DNA of 64,000 nucleotides from Paraburkholderia caffeinilytica. GTDB taxonomy: Bacteria > Pseudomonadota > Gammaproteobacteria > Burkholderiales > Burkholderiaceae. This document shows, in pieces, positions 8,368 through 17,094 of the stretch. The notes below the pieces were generated by a model, which searched no databases, was not told where the DNA came from, and saw nothing but the letters and a program-made list of their open reading frames with translations. Position 1 is the stretch's first letter; each line of letters starts with the position of its first letter. Position numbers and translations under genes: made by a program. The DNA lies in contig NZ_CP031466.1 of assembly GCF_003368325.1 (NCBI RefSeq), forward strand, positions 310,001-374,000. The letters are read 5' to 3'.

Positions 8368-9234
8368 TTATTCGGCCCGCGGCGCCGTCGCCATCCACCC
8401 AAACCGCCGCGACAACCTGAGCGTTGCCGCGCGCAACGTCTGCGCCGGGCCGCCCACGAGATCGCTATCGAAGCTGCCGCTTGGCCCCATTACGGCGAGC
8501 ACGAGGCAGATGCTGCCGGTATGGTCCAGCACCGGCGCGGCCAAGGTATTGATGCCCGGCACGGGCCGGCTCAACGCGGTATCGATGCCGTCCGCGCGGA
8601 TTTGCGTGAGGCGCTGTGTGTAGGCTTTTGTCAGCTGCTGCGGTGATTGCGCCGTCCCCGCAAAAATCTCCGCTGCCTCAGCCCCTGCCAGCCGCAAATG
8701 ATCCTGCGCCAACAGCCCGTGACGCACATCGTCTGCGACATACGCGGCAAACACCCGTCCGATTGCCGTATTCACCAGCGACATCACCGTGCCGACCCGC
8801 AAGCTCACATGCAGCGGCCGCGCCGACTCTTCCAGCCGCACGACGGTCGGCCCGAGCGGCCCGAGCACCGCCATCGCGACGCTCATCCCCGTCGATGCCG
8901 CCAGTTCGACCACTTCCGGCTCAGCTTCCCGCGTCGGCGACAAACGCTGCAAGCCGATCAAACCGAGCTCGAGCGCTAAAGGTCCGGCTTCGAAGCAGCC
9001 GGCGGTATCGCGGTTCAGCAAGCCGATCTTGAGCAGACTCACCAGATGCGGAAACGCTTTGGCCGGCGGCATGCCCGCCGCAGCCGCAAGATCGCGCAAG
9101 CTCAATGGCCGCGCAGCCGCAACCAGCGCGCCGAGCAATTCGCCCGTGCTATCGAGCGACTGGATACCGCGCTGCGGCTTTGCATCGGCGGAAGCGCCGG
9201 AGGCCATGGAAGAGAGGTCGGGAGAGTCAGTCAC
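8368..9234 (-). CDS. IclR-family transcriptional regulator (downstream copy)
   Basis: 288 residues from a GTG at 9234 that overlaps the stop of the upstream IclR gene (GTGA on the minus strand), implying translational coupling. The N-terminal winged HTH (RGIQSLDSTGELLGALVAAARPLSLRDLAAAAGMPPAKAF region) and IclR effector domain are both present. ATG starts exist downstream (9207), but the overlap favours GTG. A paralogue of its neighbour; the pair probably controls the divergent operon beginning at 10373. Confidence 0.85.
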   Translation of the reverse strand: MTDSPDLSSMASGASADAKPQRGIQSLDSTGELLGALVAAARPLSLRDLAAAAGMPPAKAFPHLVSLLKIGLLNRDTAGCFEAGPLALELGLIGLQRLSPTREAEPEVVELAASTGMSVAMAVLGPLGPTVVRLEESARPLHVSLRVGTVMSLVNTAIGRVFAAYVADDVRHGLLAQDHLRLAGAEAAEIFAGTAQSPQQLTKAYTQRLTQIRADGIDTALSRPVPGINTLAAPVLDHTGSICLVLAVMGPSGSFDSDLVGGPAQTLRAATLRLSRRFGWMATAPRAE

Positions 9235-10088
9235 GATACGGAAGAAGCCAACAAAGAAGGCGTGGCCGCAAGTTCGGCGCCAATGGCGTGAGCTGTAGCC
9301 AGCAGCGCGCGAGCCGTCGAACCATCGGCGGCGACGTCGATCGTGCCCGTCGAGCCGATCACGGTCAGCGCGAGGCACAAGCGGCCGTCCGCATCGAGCA
9401 CCGGCGCGCTCAAACTGCTGATACCCGGACTCGGCGCATCGACGCTGCATTCCAGCCTGTATGTGCGGATAGCGTCCAAAGCGGCTTCGAACGTGGCACG
9501 TTCATCGGGCGGCGTCATCACGCTATCCACCGAACCCGACTGATTCGCCCACATCCCCGCCAACGCCTCGCGTGGCAGATAAGCGCAAAACACGCGCCCT
9601 GTCGACGTTGCCGGCAGCGACATCACCGTGCCCACATGCAGATTCACGTGCAACGGAAAGCCCGCATGCTCATAGCGGACGATGGTCGGCCCTTGCGGCC
9701 CGGCAATACAGATTGCGACGCTGAACCCGATCGTCTCGGCCAAAGCCGCTACGCGCGGCACGGCGGCACGAAACGCCGGCTGGTTCTCCAGATGCATCAA
9801 TCCGAGCCGCAACGACAGCGGACCGGGTTCATAACGGCCCGACAACTCGTCACGTTTGATCAGACCTAACCGCGTCAAGCTCACCAGATAAGCATGAGCC
9901 TGCCCCGGCGCGATCTGCGCGGCGGTGGCGAGATCGGACAAAGCCAGCGGGCTGCGCGCCTGCGCGAGCGCCAGCAACACGCGGCCGCCCACTTCGACGC
10001 TCTGAATCCCGCGCTGCGTCTTGCTGCCGTCCGGTGTCTCGCCGCCGCCCGCGCCTTTGCCGGTGGCCGATTTCACTGCTTTGCTCAC
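9231..10088 (-). CDS. IclR-family transcriptional regulator (upstream copy)
   Basis: 285 residues with KTQRGIQSVEVGGRVLLALA opening the IclR winged helix, then the effector-binding domain ending in SSLSAPVLDADGRLCLALTVIG. It is divergent from a catabolic operon with 284 bp between starts, the standard IclR arrangement. The downstream gene is a diverged copy sharing the same landmarks (RGIQS near the N-terminus, APVLD near the C-terminus), which indicates tandem duplication. Effector is probably an aromatic or organic acid, by inference. Confidence 0.88.
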   Translation of the reverse strand: MSKAVKSATGKGAGGGETPDGSKTQRGIQSVEVGGRVLLALAQARSPLALSDLATAAQIAPGQAHAYLVSLTRLGLIKRDELSGRYEPGPLSLRLGLMHLENQPAFRAAVPRVAALAETIGFSVAICIAGPQGPTIVRYEHAGFPLHVNLHVGTVMSLPATSTGRVFCAYLPREALAGMWANQSGSVDSVMTPPDERATFEAALDAIRTYRLECSVDAPSPGISSLSAPVLDADGRLCLALTVIGSTGTIDVAADGSTARALLATAHAIGAELAATPSLLASSVS

Positions 10089-10203
10089 ACCCGCGCTCGT
10101 CCGTAAAAAGGGTCCATGTTAGCCGAAGCCCTGCGCGAAAACCGCGCCTTCCTGTTCTTATCTTAGACGTTCCAGAATTTGCGTATGACGATGCATTTCG
10201 CTA

Positions 10204-10233
10204 TTGACAAATAAACTGGCCCAGCCATAAGAT
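10204..10233 (+). promoter_or_regulatory. Probable sigma-70 promoter of the catabolic operon
   Basis: TTGACA (10204-10209) and TAAGAT (10228-10233) are spaced 18 bp apart and read toward the operon at 10373. The octamer GATGCATT occurs on both sides (about 10189 and 10231), which may mark regulator binding. Both IclR proteins are encoded immediately behind this region. Confidence 0.55.
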
Positions 10234-10372
10234 GCATTCACCCCGACATACCGGTGCAGTCACAGAGTCAAAACGGGGCGAGATAACCCCCAATACCGTC
10301 AGCCCGCGCCTCTGAAATCCGAACGCGCGGCCGGCCGTCTCGCCTCACATCCAACTTTTGAGGGAGACAAGC

Positions 10373-11332
10373 ATGGCAAAGGCATTCGCATCCCAGGCCG
10401 ATCTGGAAGTCAAAAAAGTCACGTGGACGCAACTGTCCGAGAACGCCTACGCGTACACCGCTGAAGGCGATCCGAACTCGGGCGTGATCATCGGCGACGA
10501 CGGCGTGCTGATCGTCGACACCACCGCCACGCCGGCCATGGCGCAAGACCTCATCGCCAAGATTCGCAGCGTCACCGACAAGCCGATCAAATATGTCGTG
10601 CTGTCGCACTATCACGCCGTGCGCGTGCTCGGCGCGTCGGCCTATTTCGAAGAAGGCGCGCAACAGGTGATCGCGAGCCGCGGCACGTACGAGATGATCG
10701 TCGAGCGCGGCGAAGCGGACATGAAGTCGGAAATCGAGCGCTTCCCGCGTCTCTTTGCCGGTGTCGAAACGGTGCCGGGCCTGACGTGGCCCACGCTTGT
10801 GTTCGAAAAAGAAATGACGTTGTTCCTCGGCAAGCTCGAAGTGCGCATCGCGCATCTGGGCGCCGGGCATACGAAGGGCGACACCGTAGTGTGGCTGCCG
10901 TCGCAGAAGGTGCTGTTCTCCGGCGACCTGGTCGAATACGACGCGGCCTGCTATTGCGGCGACGCGCAACTCGAACAATGGCCGGCCACGCTCGAAGCGC
11001 TGCGCGCGCTGAAGGCCGAGAAGCTGGTGCCGGGCCGCGGCCCCGCATTGACCACGCCGGAAGACGTCAACAAGGGCCTCGATTACACGAAAGACTTCGT
11101 CACCACGCTGCTGCAACAAGGCCGTGAAGCGGTTGCACAGAAACTGGACTTGAAGGCCGCGATGGCGCACACGCGCAAGGCAATGGACCCGAAGTTCGGC
11201 CACGTGTTCATCTACGAGCACTGCCTGCCGTTCGACGTTTCACGTGCCTTCGACGAAGCGAGCGGCATCACGCATCCGCGCATCTGGACCGCGCAACGCG
11301 ACAAGGAAATGTGGGACGCGCTGCAGGCCTGA
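10373..11332 (+). CDS. Metallo-beta-lactamase-fold hydrolase with altered HxHxDH motif
   Basis: 319 residues starting at ATG 10373 after GAGGGAGAC. The fold is shown by GVLIVDT (44-50), H79-Y-H81-A-V-R, GHTKGD (165-170) and SGD185. In the usual HxHxDH motif the Asp and third His are replaced by Val83 and Arg84, so the second metal site should be altered or lost. First gene of an operon with an FAD monooxygenase, DUF2783 and an MFS permease; it probably hydrolyses a pathway intermediate. Confidence 0.82.
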   Translation: MAKAFASQADLEVKKVTWTQLSENAYAYTAEGDPNSGVIIGDDGVLIVDTTATPAMAQDLIAKIRSVTDKPIKYVVLSHYHAVRVLGASAYFEEGAQQVIASRGTYEMIVERGEADMKSEIERFPRLFAGVETVPGLTWPTLVFEKEMTLFLGKLEVRIAHLGAGHTKGDTVVWLPSQKVLFSGDLVEYDAACYCGDAQLEQWPATLEALRALKAEKLVPGRGPALTTPEDVNKGLDYTKDFVTTLLQQGREAVAQKLDLKAAMAHTRKAMDPKFGHVFIYEHCLPFDVSRAFDEASGITHPRIWTAQRDKEMWDALQA

Positions 11333-11390
11333 TAACCCCATAGAAACGCCGGAAAGCGTCAAGCAGAGCAGAGAAGGACGGAGACACAAG

Positions 11391-13100
11391 ATGAGCATCA
11401 ACTACCAGACGCTGTCGTTCGACTATCGGCCGTGCCGCGAACAAAGCGGGCAAAGCGATGCGGAGCAGACGACCTATCCCGTGATCGTGGTCGGTGCGGG
11501 ACCGGTGGGTCTCGCTACCGCAATCGATATCGCGCAACAAGGCGTGCCGGTCGTACTGGTCGACGACGATTGTTCGTTGTCCACCGGTTCGCGGGCGATC
11601 TGCTTCTCGAAGCGCTCGCTCGATATCTTCGACCGGCTCGGCTGCGGGCAGCGGATGGTGGACAAGGGCATTAGCTGGAACGTCGGCAAGGTGTTCCTGA
11701 AAGACGAACTGGTGTACACGTTCAATCTGCAACCGGAAGCGGGCCACAACCGGCCCGCGTTCATCAACCTGCAGCAGTACTACGTCGAAGGCTTTCTGCT
11801 CGAACGCGCGCAGGAATTGCCGAATCTCGAGATCCGCTGGAAGAGCAAAGTGGTCGGCGTGCAGCAGAGCGGTGCGCCTGGCACTGCTCAAGCCGGTGTG
11901 ACGCTAACCGTCGATACACCCAATGGCCAGTATCCGTTACACGGCCGCTATGTGGTGGCCGCAGACGGCTCGCGCAGCCCGATGCGCAATCTGATGGGAC
12001 TCGATAGCCATGGCGTCACGTTCAAAGACCGCTTCCTGATCGCCGACGTGAAGATGGAAGCGGAGTTTCCGACCGAGCGCTGGTTCTGGTTCGATCCGCC
12101 GTTCCACCCGAATCAATCGGTGCTGTTGCATCGTCAGCCGGACAACGTGTGGCGGATCGATTTCCAGTTGGGCTGGGACGCCGATCCGGTGCTGGAAAAA
12201 ACGCCGGAACGTGTCATCCCGCGTGTGCGTGCATTGCTGGGTCCGGATGCGAAGTTTGAACTGGAATGGGTCAGCGTCTATACGTTTTCGTGTTTGCGCA
12301 TGGACCGTTTCCGGCACGGCAACGTGTTGTTCGCGGGCGATTCCGCGCATGGCGTGTCGCCGTTCGGCGCACGCGGCGCGAATAGCGGCGTGCAGGACGC
12401 GGAAAACCTCGCATGGAAACTGGCGATGGTGCTCGAAGGCAATGCGTCCGATTCCTTGCTCGACACCTATGCGAGCGAGCGCGAATTCGCCGCCGACGAA
12501 AACATCCGCAACTCCACGCGCTCGACCGATTTCATCACGCCGAAAAGCCCGGTTAGCCGCGTGTTCCGCGATGCGGTGCTGAAGCTCGCACGGCATCATC
12601 CGTTTGCGCGGCAGTTGACGAATAGCGGCCGCCTCTCGGTGCCGGCGGTGTTGCGCGATTCCCCGCTGAATACGGCGGACAGCGACAGTTTCGAAGGTCT
12701 GATGGTGCCGGGGGCGTCGTGCGTCGATGCGCCGGTTCATGCCGAGGGGCAACCGGCATGGCTGTTGCAGCAACTCGGTCAGCAATTCACGGGCGTGTTG
12801 TTCTGCGGCTCGCAAGGTATCGATCAGGCGACGCAAGCTGCGCTGGACGCATTGCGTCGCGGGCCGGTTCCGCTGAGGCTTGTCGTGGTGACGAGTAGCG
12901 ATGCGCCGGTCGCGGCGGCTTCGGGTGCAAAGGTGGTGTACGACGTCGACGGTCTCGCAGCCGCGCGTTACGACGCCAAACCCGGCACGTTCTATTTGGT
13001 CCGCCCGGATCAGCACGTGTGTGCGCGCCGGCGGCAACTCGACGTGGGCTTTGTGGAAGGCGCGTTGAAGCGAGCGTTGTGTGTGGAAGGCACGGCCTGA
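11391..13100 (+). CDS. FAD-dependent aromatic monooxygenase (UbiH/MhpA-like)
   Basis: 569 residues with the FAD-binding motif VIVVGAGPVGLATA (GAGPVG at 35-40), the second FAD motif around FAGDSAHGVSPFGARGANSG, and a C-terminal thioredoxin-like extension typical of phenol-hydroxylase-type flavoproteins. It would hydroxylate an aromatic ring using NAD(P)H and O2. The start ATG at 11391 follows GAAGGACGGAG and is preferred to the longer upstream frame. The neighbouring DUF2783 and permease genes support an aromatic-acid pathway. Exact substrate not determinable. Confidence 0.87.
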   Translation: MSINYQTLSFDYRPCREQSGQSDAEQTTYPVIVVGAGPVGLATAIDIAQQGVPVVLVDDDCSLSTGSRAICFSKRSLDIFDRLGCGQRMVDKGISWNVGKVFLKDELVYTFNLQPEAGHNRPAFINLQQYYVEGFLLERAQELPNLEIRWKSKVVGVQQSGAPGTAQAGVTLTVDTPNGQYPLHGRYVVAADGSRSPMRNLMGLDSHGVTFKDRFLIADVKMEAEFPTERWFWFDPPFHPNQSVLLHRQPDNVWRIDFQLGWDADPVLEKTPERVIPRVRALLGPDAKFELEWVSVYTFSCLRMDRFRHGNVLFAGDSAHGVSPFGARGANSGVQDAENLAWKLAMVLEGNASDSLLDTYASEREFAADENIRNSTRSTDFITPKSPVSRVFRDAVLKLARHHPFARQLTNSGRLSVPAVLRDSPLNTADSDSFEGLMVPGASCVDAPVHAEGQPAWLLQQLGQQFTGVLFCGSQGIDQATQAALDALRRGPVPLRLVVVTSSDAPVAAASGAKVVYDVDGLAAARYDAKPGTFYLVRPDQHVCARRRQLDVGFVEGALKRALCVEGTA

Positions 13101-13213
13101 AGGCAGAGCTGGCGCAGCGAAGCCAGCACAGCGCGAAAACGCCGCGAACGCAGCCGGCGCGCAATAGGCGACATACGCAGTACATCGGCAAAAGAGAATG
13201 GCAGGAGACAGTC

Positions 13214-13450
13214 ATGGCATTGAACACGCAACCCAACCTCGCCCGCCCCGACGATTTCTACGAGGCGCTGATCGATATGCATCGCGATCTGGACGACGCG
13301 CAGAGTCAGTCGGCCAACGCGCAACTGATCCTGTTGCTCGCCAACCATATCGGCGATCACGCGACGCTGCTCGAAGCGATGCGGCACGCCCGTGAAGGCG
13401 TGACCGATGTTTCGGCGCAAGGCGCGCACACGCATTCGCTGGCCGCTTGA
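13214..13450 (+). CDS. DUF2783 small protein
   Basis: 78 residues with DDFYEALIDMHRDLDDAQS and ILLLANHIGD, which I recognise as the DUF2783 family. These proteins are typically encoded beside FAD monooxygenases, as here. The ATG at 13214 follows AGGAGACA. Function is unknown; it is soluble, acidic and helical, and may be an accessory subunit of the monooxygenase. Confidence 0.75.
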   Translation: MALNTQPNLARPDDFYEALIDMHRDLDDAQSQSANAQLILLLANHIGDHATLLEAMRHAREGVTDVSAQGAHTHSLAA

Positions 13451-13594
13451 GCGCGCGTCACGACGACTTGTAACGATTAAACGCTGCACGTGCGTGGCCG
13501 TTCGAGCCACGCGCAGTCCACCTCGGCGCGCGACGCACTTGTGCCGCCGCATGCCGTTCCAGTAGAAAACAGAAACGCGGCGCATCAAGACGCC

Positions 13595-13618
13595 GGACCC
13601 ATCGGGTCCGTTGGACCC
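13595..13618 (+). promoter_or_regulatory. Two mutually exclusive hairpins before the MFS gene
   Basis: GGACCC (13595-13600), GGGTCC (13604-13609) and GGACCC (13613-13618) follow one another with 3-nt spacers. The middle block can pair with either side but not both, ending about 20 nt before the MFS start codon. This could switch ribosome access or transcript stability; there is no U-tract for termination. Confidence 0.4.
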
Positions 13619-13637
13619 TCACGTTTGGAGATAACGC

Positions 13638-14966
13638 ATGAGCCAATCCCTCGCCCCCGCGCTCGAGCCGGGCGCATCCGCCGCTGCGCACGACGACCTG
13701 CTGTATCGCAAGGTTTCGATGCGGATCATTCCGTTTCTGTTTCTGTGCTACGTGGTGTCGTTTCTCGACCGCATCAATATCGGCTTCGCGCAATTGCAGA
13801 TGAAGCACGACCTCGGTTTCAGCGACGCCATGTATGGTTTGGGCGCAGCGGTTTTTTATATCGGCTACGTGTTGTGTGAATTACCGAGCAATATGCTGCT
13901 GGCGCGCTTCGGCGCACGGCGCACATTCACGCGGATCATGCTGCTGTGGGGCATTGCGTCGGTCGGCATGATGCTGGTGTCGAAGCCCACGCACTTCTAC
14001 CTGCTGCGTTTCATGCTCGGCGTGTTCGAAGCGGGGTTCTTCCCCGGCATTGTGCTGTATCTGACCTACTGGTATCCGGCGCGGCGGCGCGCTGCGGTGC
14101 TGTCGATTTTCTTCGCGGGTGTCGCGGTGGCGGGAGTGCTCGGCGGCCTGGTGTCCGGCTGGATCATGCGCGATATGGGCGGCGTGATGGGTCTGTTCGG
14201 CTGGCAGTGGATGTTCGCGATCGAAGGTGCGCCGGCCATCGTTCTCGGCCTGCTGGCGGCGTTTTATCTGGTCGACGGCCCGCAACATGCAACGTGGCTC
14301 AGCACCGCGGAGAAGGCGCGACTGATCGCGCAGCGCGATGAAGACCGCCGGGTTGCACCGGACGCGCATTCATCGCGTGCCGTCATCCAAGCGCTGCGCA
14401 ATCCGCGGGTCTATCTGTTCGCGTTCATCTATTTCTCGCTCACCTGCGCCTCGCTGACGTTGAACTTCTGGATGCCGCTGATGATTCGCGACTTCGGTGT
14501 GCACGATGTGCTGGCGGTCAGCCTGTACACCGTGATTCCGAATGCGGTCGGCGCAGTGGGCCTGATTCTGATCGCGCGGCATTCGGATCGTCGTGGCGAA
14601 CGACGCCGCCACTTTGCGGTGTGCACGATCGGCGGCGGCATCGCGCTGTCTCTGTTGACATTGCATCTGAGCAGCTTCCCGGCGATGCTTGCGATTCTCT
14701 CGCTGGCGGCCGTGCTGATCTTTGCCGCGTTGCCGATTTTCTGGACCGTGCCGTCGGGCTATCTATCCGGCACCGCGGCCGCAGCCGGCATCGCGCTGAT
14801 CAGCAGTATTGGTATTACGAGCGGGATTGTCAGCCCGTGGGTGATCGGTCTGATCAAGACGCACACCGGCACCATGGACAACGCGTTGTATCTGCTGACC
14901 GCGCTGTTGTTCGTCAGCGGTGTGGCGTTGCTGATGGGCGTGCCGAAAGAAACGCAGCGTATCTGA
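13638..14966 (+). CDS. MFS transporter, anion:cation symporter type
   Basis: 442 residues with about 12 membrane segments and the motif FLDRINIGFAQLQMKHDLGFSDA, characteristic of ACS-family importers for organic and aromatic acids (phthalate, hexuronate, tartrate transporters). The start at 13638 follows TTTGGAGATAACGC. Last gene of the operon, so it probably imports the aromatic acid attacked by the monooxygenase. Its last 13 codons have a diverged copy at 20904-20945, evidence of past recombination. Confidence 0.88.
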   Translation: MSQSLAPALEPGASAAAHDDLLYRKVSMRIIPFLFLCYVVSFLDRINIGFAQLQMKHDLGFSDAMYGLGAAVFYIGYVLCELPSNMLLARFGARRTFTRIMLLWGIASVGMMLVSKPTHFYLLRFMLGVFEAGFFPGIVLYLTYWYPARRRAAVLSIFFAGVAVAGVLGGLVSGWIMRDMGGVMGLFGWQWMFAIEGAPAIVLGLLAAFYLVDGPQHATWLSTAEKARLIAQRDEDRRVAPDAHSSRAVIQALRNPRVYLFAFIYFSLTCASLTLNFWMPLMIRDFGVHDVLAVSLYTVIPNAVGAVGLILIARHSDRRGERRRHFAVCTIGGGIALSLLTLHLSSFPAMLAILSLAAVLIFAALPIFWTVPSGYLSGTAAAAGIALISSIGITSGIVSPWVIGLIKTHTGTMDNALYLLTALLFVSGVALLMGVPKETQRI

Positions 14967-14978
14967 AGATTGCACGGG

Positions 14979-15041
14979 TTTGGACGTCATATCGGGTAGA
15001 GTCGCACCTATTCCCTTGCGACCGCGCCTCTCACGTCCGAA
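14979..15041 (+). repeat. Structured intergenic element, left copy
   Basis: The outer arms are TTTGGACGT (14979-14987) and ACGTCCGAA (15033-15041). The inner arms GTCGC (15001-15005) and GCGAC (15018-15022) enclose 12 nt. The same architecture and roughly three-quarters of the bases recur at 20958-21020. It follows the MFS stop and could be its terminator. Confidence 0.6.
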
Positions 15042-15049
15042 TCTTTGCG

Positions 15050-15748
15050 ATGTATTCGATCGAACCTCTTGCGTTACCTCACGACGGGCCGCCCGACATT
15101 GCGTTGTGGCGGATCGATTTCGCGTTCAACGCGTCGCTGGACAACGCCGCCTTTGCGCCGCTCAGCGACGAAGAACGCGTGAGGGCCCAAAGCTTTCGCC
15201 GCCACGAAGACACGCTGCGGTTTGCAACGGTGCGGGTGGCGCTTCGCGAGCAACTCGCGCGGCGTCTCGGCATCGCGGCCCACGCCGTGCGCTTGACCCT
15301 CGATGCCAATCACCGTCCCCGTCTCGCCGATTCCGATGCGTACGATTTCAATGTCTCCCATGCGGGCGCGCATGGATTGATCGCGATGTCGCCGTGCCGG
15401 CGCGTCGGTGTCGATATCGAGCAGTATGCCGATCGATTCGATTGGCGTTCGATCACATCGTTGACGCTCGATGCGGGCGAGGCGGCGTGGATTGCGCGGC
15501 TGGACGTCGCGCAGCAGGTCAGTGCGTTTTACGACGCATGGGTTGCCAAAGAGGCGCTCGTCAAAACCACGGGCGTGGGCATCGCGCGCGGCCTGCAGCA
15601 TCTGATCGTGCTGCCGCGCGGCGGCATGCAGGTGGCCCTGCACGATCGGATTCCCGACGACATGCGCGAGATTGCCGCTCGCTGGATCGCGGCGCCAGAA
15701 AGCTATTCCGCATGCGTAGCGTGGTCGACGAAAATGTTCGCCCGTTAA
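15050..15748 (+). CDS. 4'-phosphopantetheinyl transferase (Sfp type)
   Basis: 232 residues with the three hallmark motifs: FNVSHAG (100-106), GVDIE (120-124, Mg-binding Asp/Glu) and WVAKEALVK (164-172). It transfers phosphopantetheine from CoA to carrier-protein serines, activating fatty-acid, polyketide or nonribosomal peptide carriers. No carrier-protein or synthase gene is nearby. It starts at ATG 15050, only 9 bp after the structured element. A second, degenerate family member is at 21047. Confidence 0.9.
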   Translation: MYSIEPLALPHDGPPDIALWRIDFAFNASLDNAAFAPLSDEERVRAQSFRRHEDTLRFATVRVALREQLARRLGIAAHAVRLTLDANHRPRLADSDAYDFNVSHAGAHGLIAMSPCRRVGVDIEQYADRFDWRSITSLTLDAGEAAWIARLDVAQQVSAFYDAWVAKEALVKTTGVGIARGLQHLIVLPRGGMQVALHDRIPDDMREIAARWIAAPESYSACVAWSTKMFAR

Positions 15749-15887
15749 GTTAATCAAAGGGAGGCTTCAGCCGCGCGCTCTGACCGCAGAGCCTTGCCGA
15801 CGTTGTCGCGACAGAGTCTGCCTTTTTTCTCCGTTCTGCGATCAGCCGCGTGAATGACCGCACAGGTTTGCAGCGCAGCACGCTGCA

Positions 15888-15962
15888 CTAAGCGTTCGGT
15901 TCGCCAAACGCCAAAGCCTTCGGCCATCCAAAGGCATGCACCTGCGCGTTTTGCACCAGAGC
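15888..15962 (-). pseudogene. Remnant of the C-terminus of the PPTase-like gene at 21047
   Basis: On the minus strand, 24 codons plus stop encode a tail with VHAFGWPKA and FGEPNA, almost the same as the tail of the intact gene at 21047 (VHAFGWPKA, FGESNA). No upstream part of that gene follows; instead the GntR promoter begins. It marks the left junction of the GntR/aldolase/MFS cassette. Confidence 0.75.
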
Positions 15963-15978
15963 CCGTATAAGTACGTGC

Positions 15979-15988
15979 TAACATGTTA
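15979..15988. promoter_or_regulatory. Palindrome TAACATGTTA, probable GntR operator
   Basis: A perfect 10-bp palindrome 31 bp before the GntR-family gene. A near-identical site, TAACATGTCA preceded by the same AC/GC-TA context, lies upstream of the aldolase gene at 16989. Two sites flanking the regulator gene and its presumed targets suggest autoregulation plus control of the catabolic genes. Confidence 0.6.
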
Positions 15989-16019
15989 CGTTGCAATCGA
16001 CACGTACGCGAGACCGGCA

Positions 16020-16715
16020 ATGAATACAATGGGATCGGTAAAAGCCGAGTCCGACGAAAGCCAGGGAAAGTCTCTCCGCCTCGTCGCCTATGAAAATTTC
16101 ACGCAGCAAATCCTGAACGCCAATATCCGGCCTGGGCAATTCGTGTCGCAGCGCGAGCTGATGGTTCTCACGGATATGCCGCTTGGCGCGATTCGTGAAA
16201 TGGTGCCGCGACTTGAAGCCGAGGGGTTGATCAAGACCGTGCCGAACCGTGGGCTGCAGGTCTGTCACGTCGATCTACGGCTGATCCGTAATGCGTTTCA
16301 ACTTCGCCTCATGCTGGAGCGGGAGGCAGTGGCGAACTTTACCCGTACGGCTTCCGACGCCGACCTCGACAAGATCGAGCGCGCACACAAGGATATCGTG
16401 CGCCGGGCCCTGGCAAAGAAAATCGACGACCGTCTTCTCAACGACGCGCAAACAGTCGACTGGGGTTTGCACGACATGATGATCGATGCAATGGGCAACG
16501 AAATCGTGTCGCAGATTTACCGGGTCAACAGCTTGCGCATCCGGCTGATCCGCCTGGAACACGTGGTCCTGAAGCCCGACGTGGTGGTCCCGACGATGAC
16601 GGAGCATCTTGAACTGATCGCGGCCATCAAGGAGCGCGATGTGGACAAGGCGGTCGATCTGCTCAATACACATATCGAGAACGCGCGGCAGCGCTCGATG
16701 GGTAACTTCGGCTAG
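16020..16715 (+). CDS. GntR-family (FadR/FCD subfamily) transcriptional regulator
   Basis: 231 residues: an N-terminal winged HTH ([37 protein letters not shown]) and a C-terminal helical FCD-type ligand domain ([13 protein letters not shown]... [19 protein letters not shown]) with conserved Asp/His metal-ligand positions. Start ATG 16020 is chosen over upstream codons because the operator-like palindrome at 15979 lies before it. It probably represses the aldolase-oxidase-permease genes that follow in response to a sugar acid or hydroxy acid. Confidence 0.87.
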   Translation: MNTMGSVKAESDESQGKSLRLVAYENFTQQILNANIRPGQFVSQRELMVLTDMPLGAIREMVPRLEAEGLIKTVPNRGLQVCHVDLRLIRNAFQLRLMLEREAVANFTRTASDADLDKIERAHKDIVRRALAKKIDDRLLNDAQTVDWGLHDMMIDAMGNEIVSQIYRVNSLRIRLIRLEHVVLKPDVVVPTMTEHLELIAAIKERDVDKAVDLLNTHIENARQRSMGNFG

Positions 16716-16730
16716 CAGAGCGCGGACCTA

Positions 16731-16919
16731 CCGGATCAACCGGATCAACCGGATCAACCGGATCAACCGGATCAACCGGATCAACCGGATCACCCGGATC
16801 AACCGGATCAACCGGATCAACCAGATCAACCGGATCAACCGGATCAACCGGATCCACCGGATCAACCGGATCAACCGGATCAACCGGATCAACCGGATCA
16901 ACCGGATCAACCGGATCAA
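16731..16919. repeat. Minisatellite: 21 copies of a 9-bp unit
   Basis: The unit CCGGATCAA repeats 21 times without interruption, with three single-base variants (CCGGATCAC, CCAGATCAA, CCGGATCCA). It starts 16 bp after the GntR stop and ends 175 bp before the aldolase start. Copy number is likely to vary by slippage. All six frames through it give short repeated peptides (for example Leu-Ile-Arg on the minus strand), which are not genes. Confidence 0.95.
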
Positions 16920-16988
16920 CCGGGGCGGCCGCAATCCCCCGGTTCCCTTCCCTGCAAATTCTTTTTTGACGCCTCTCCGATTTCTAAC

Positions 16989-16998
16989 TAACATGTCA
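16989..16998. promoter_or_regulatory. Second GntR operator-like site
   Basis: TAACATGTCA inside CTAACATGTCAG differs by one base from the palindrome at 15979-15988. It is 97 bp before the aldolase start, separated from the regulator gene by the 9-bp repeat array. Confidence 0.5.
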
Positions 16999-17094
16999 GT
17001 TCGTAGTTGGCACGTAACCGGATCGTTCCGGGGCGATGTTGACCGGATAGGGCGGGCTTCGCGCCGCCAGTGTCTATGACGAGAGGAGACAGGC

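Noticed and set aside
16731..16919. CRISPR-like array
   Set aside because: Units are 9 bp and contiguous, with no spacers.
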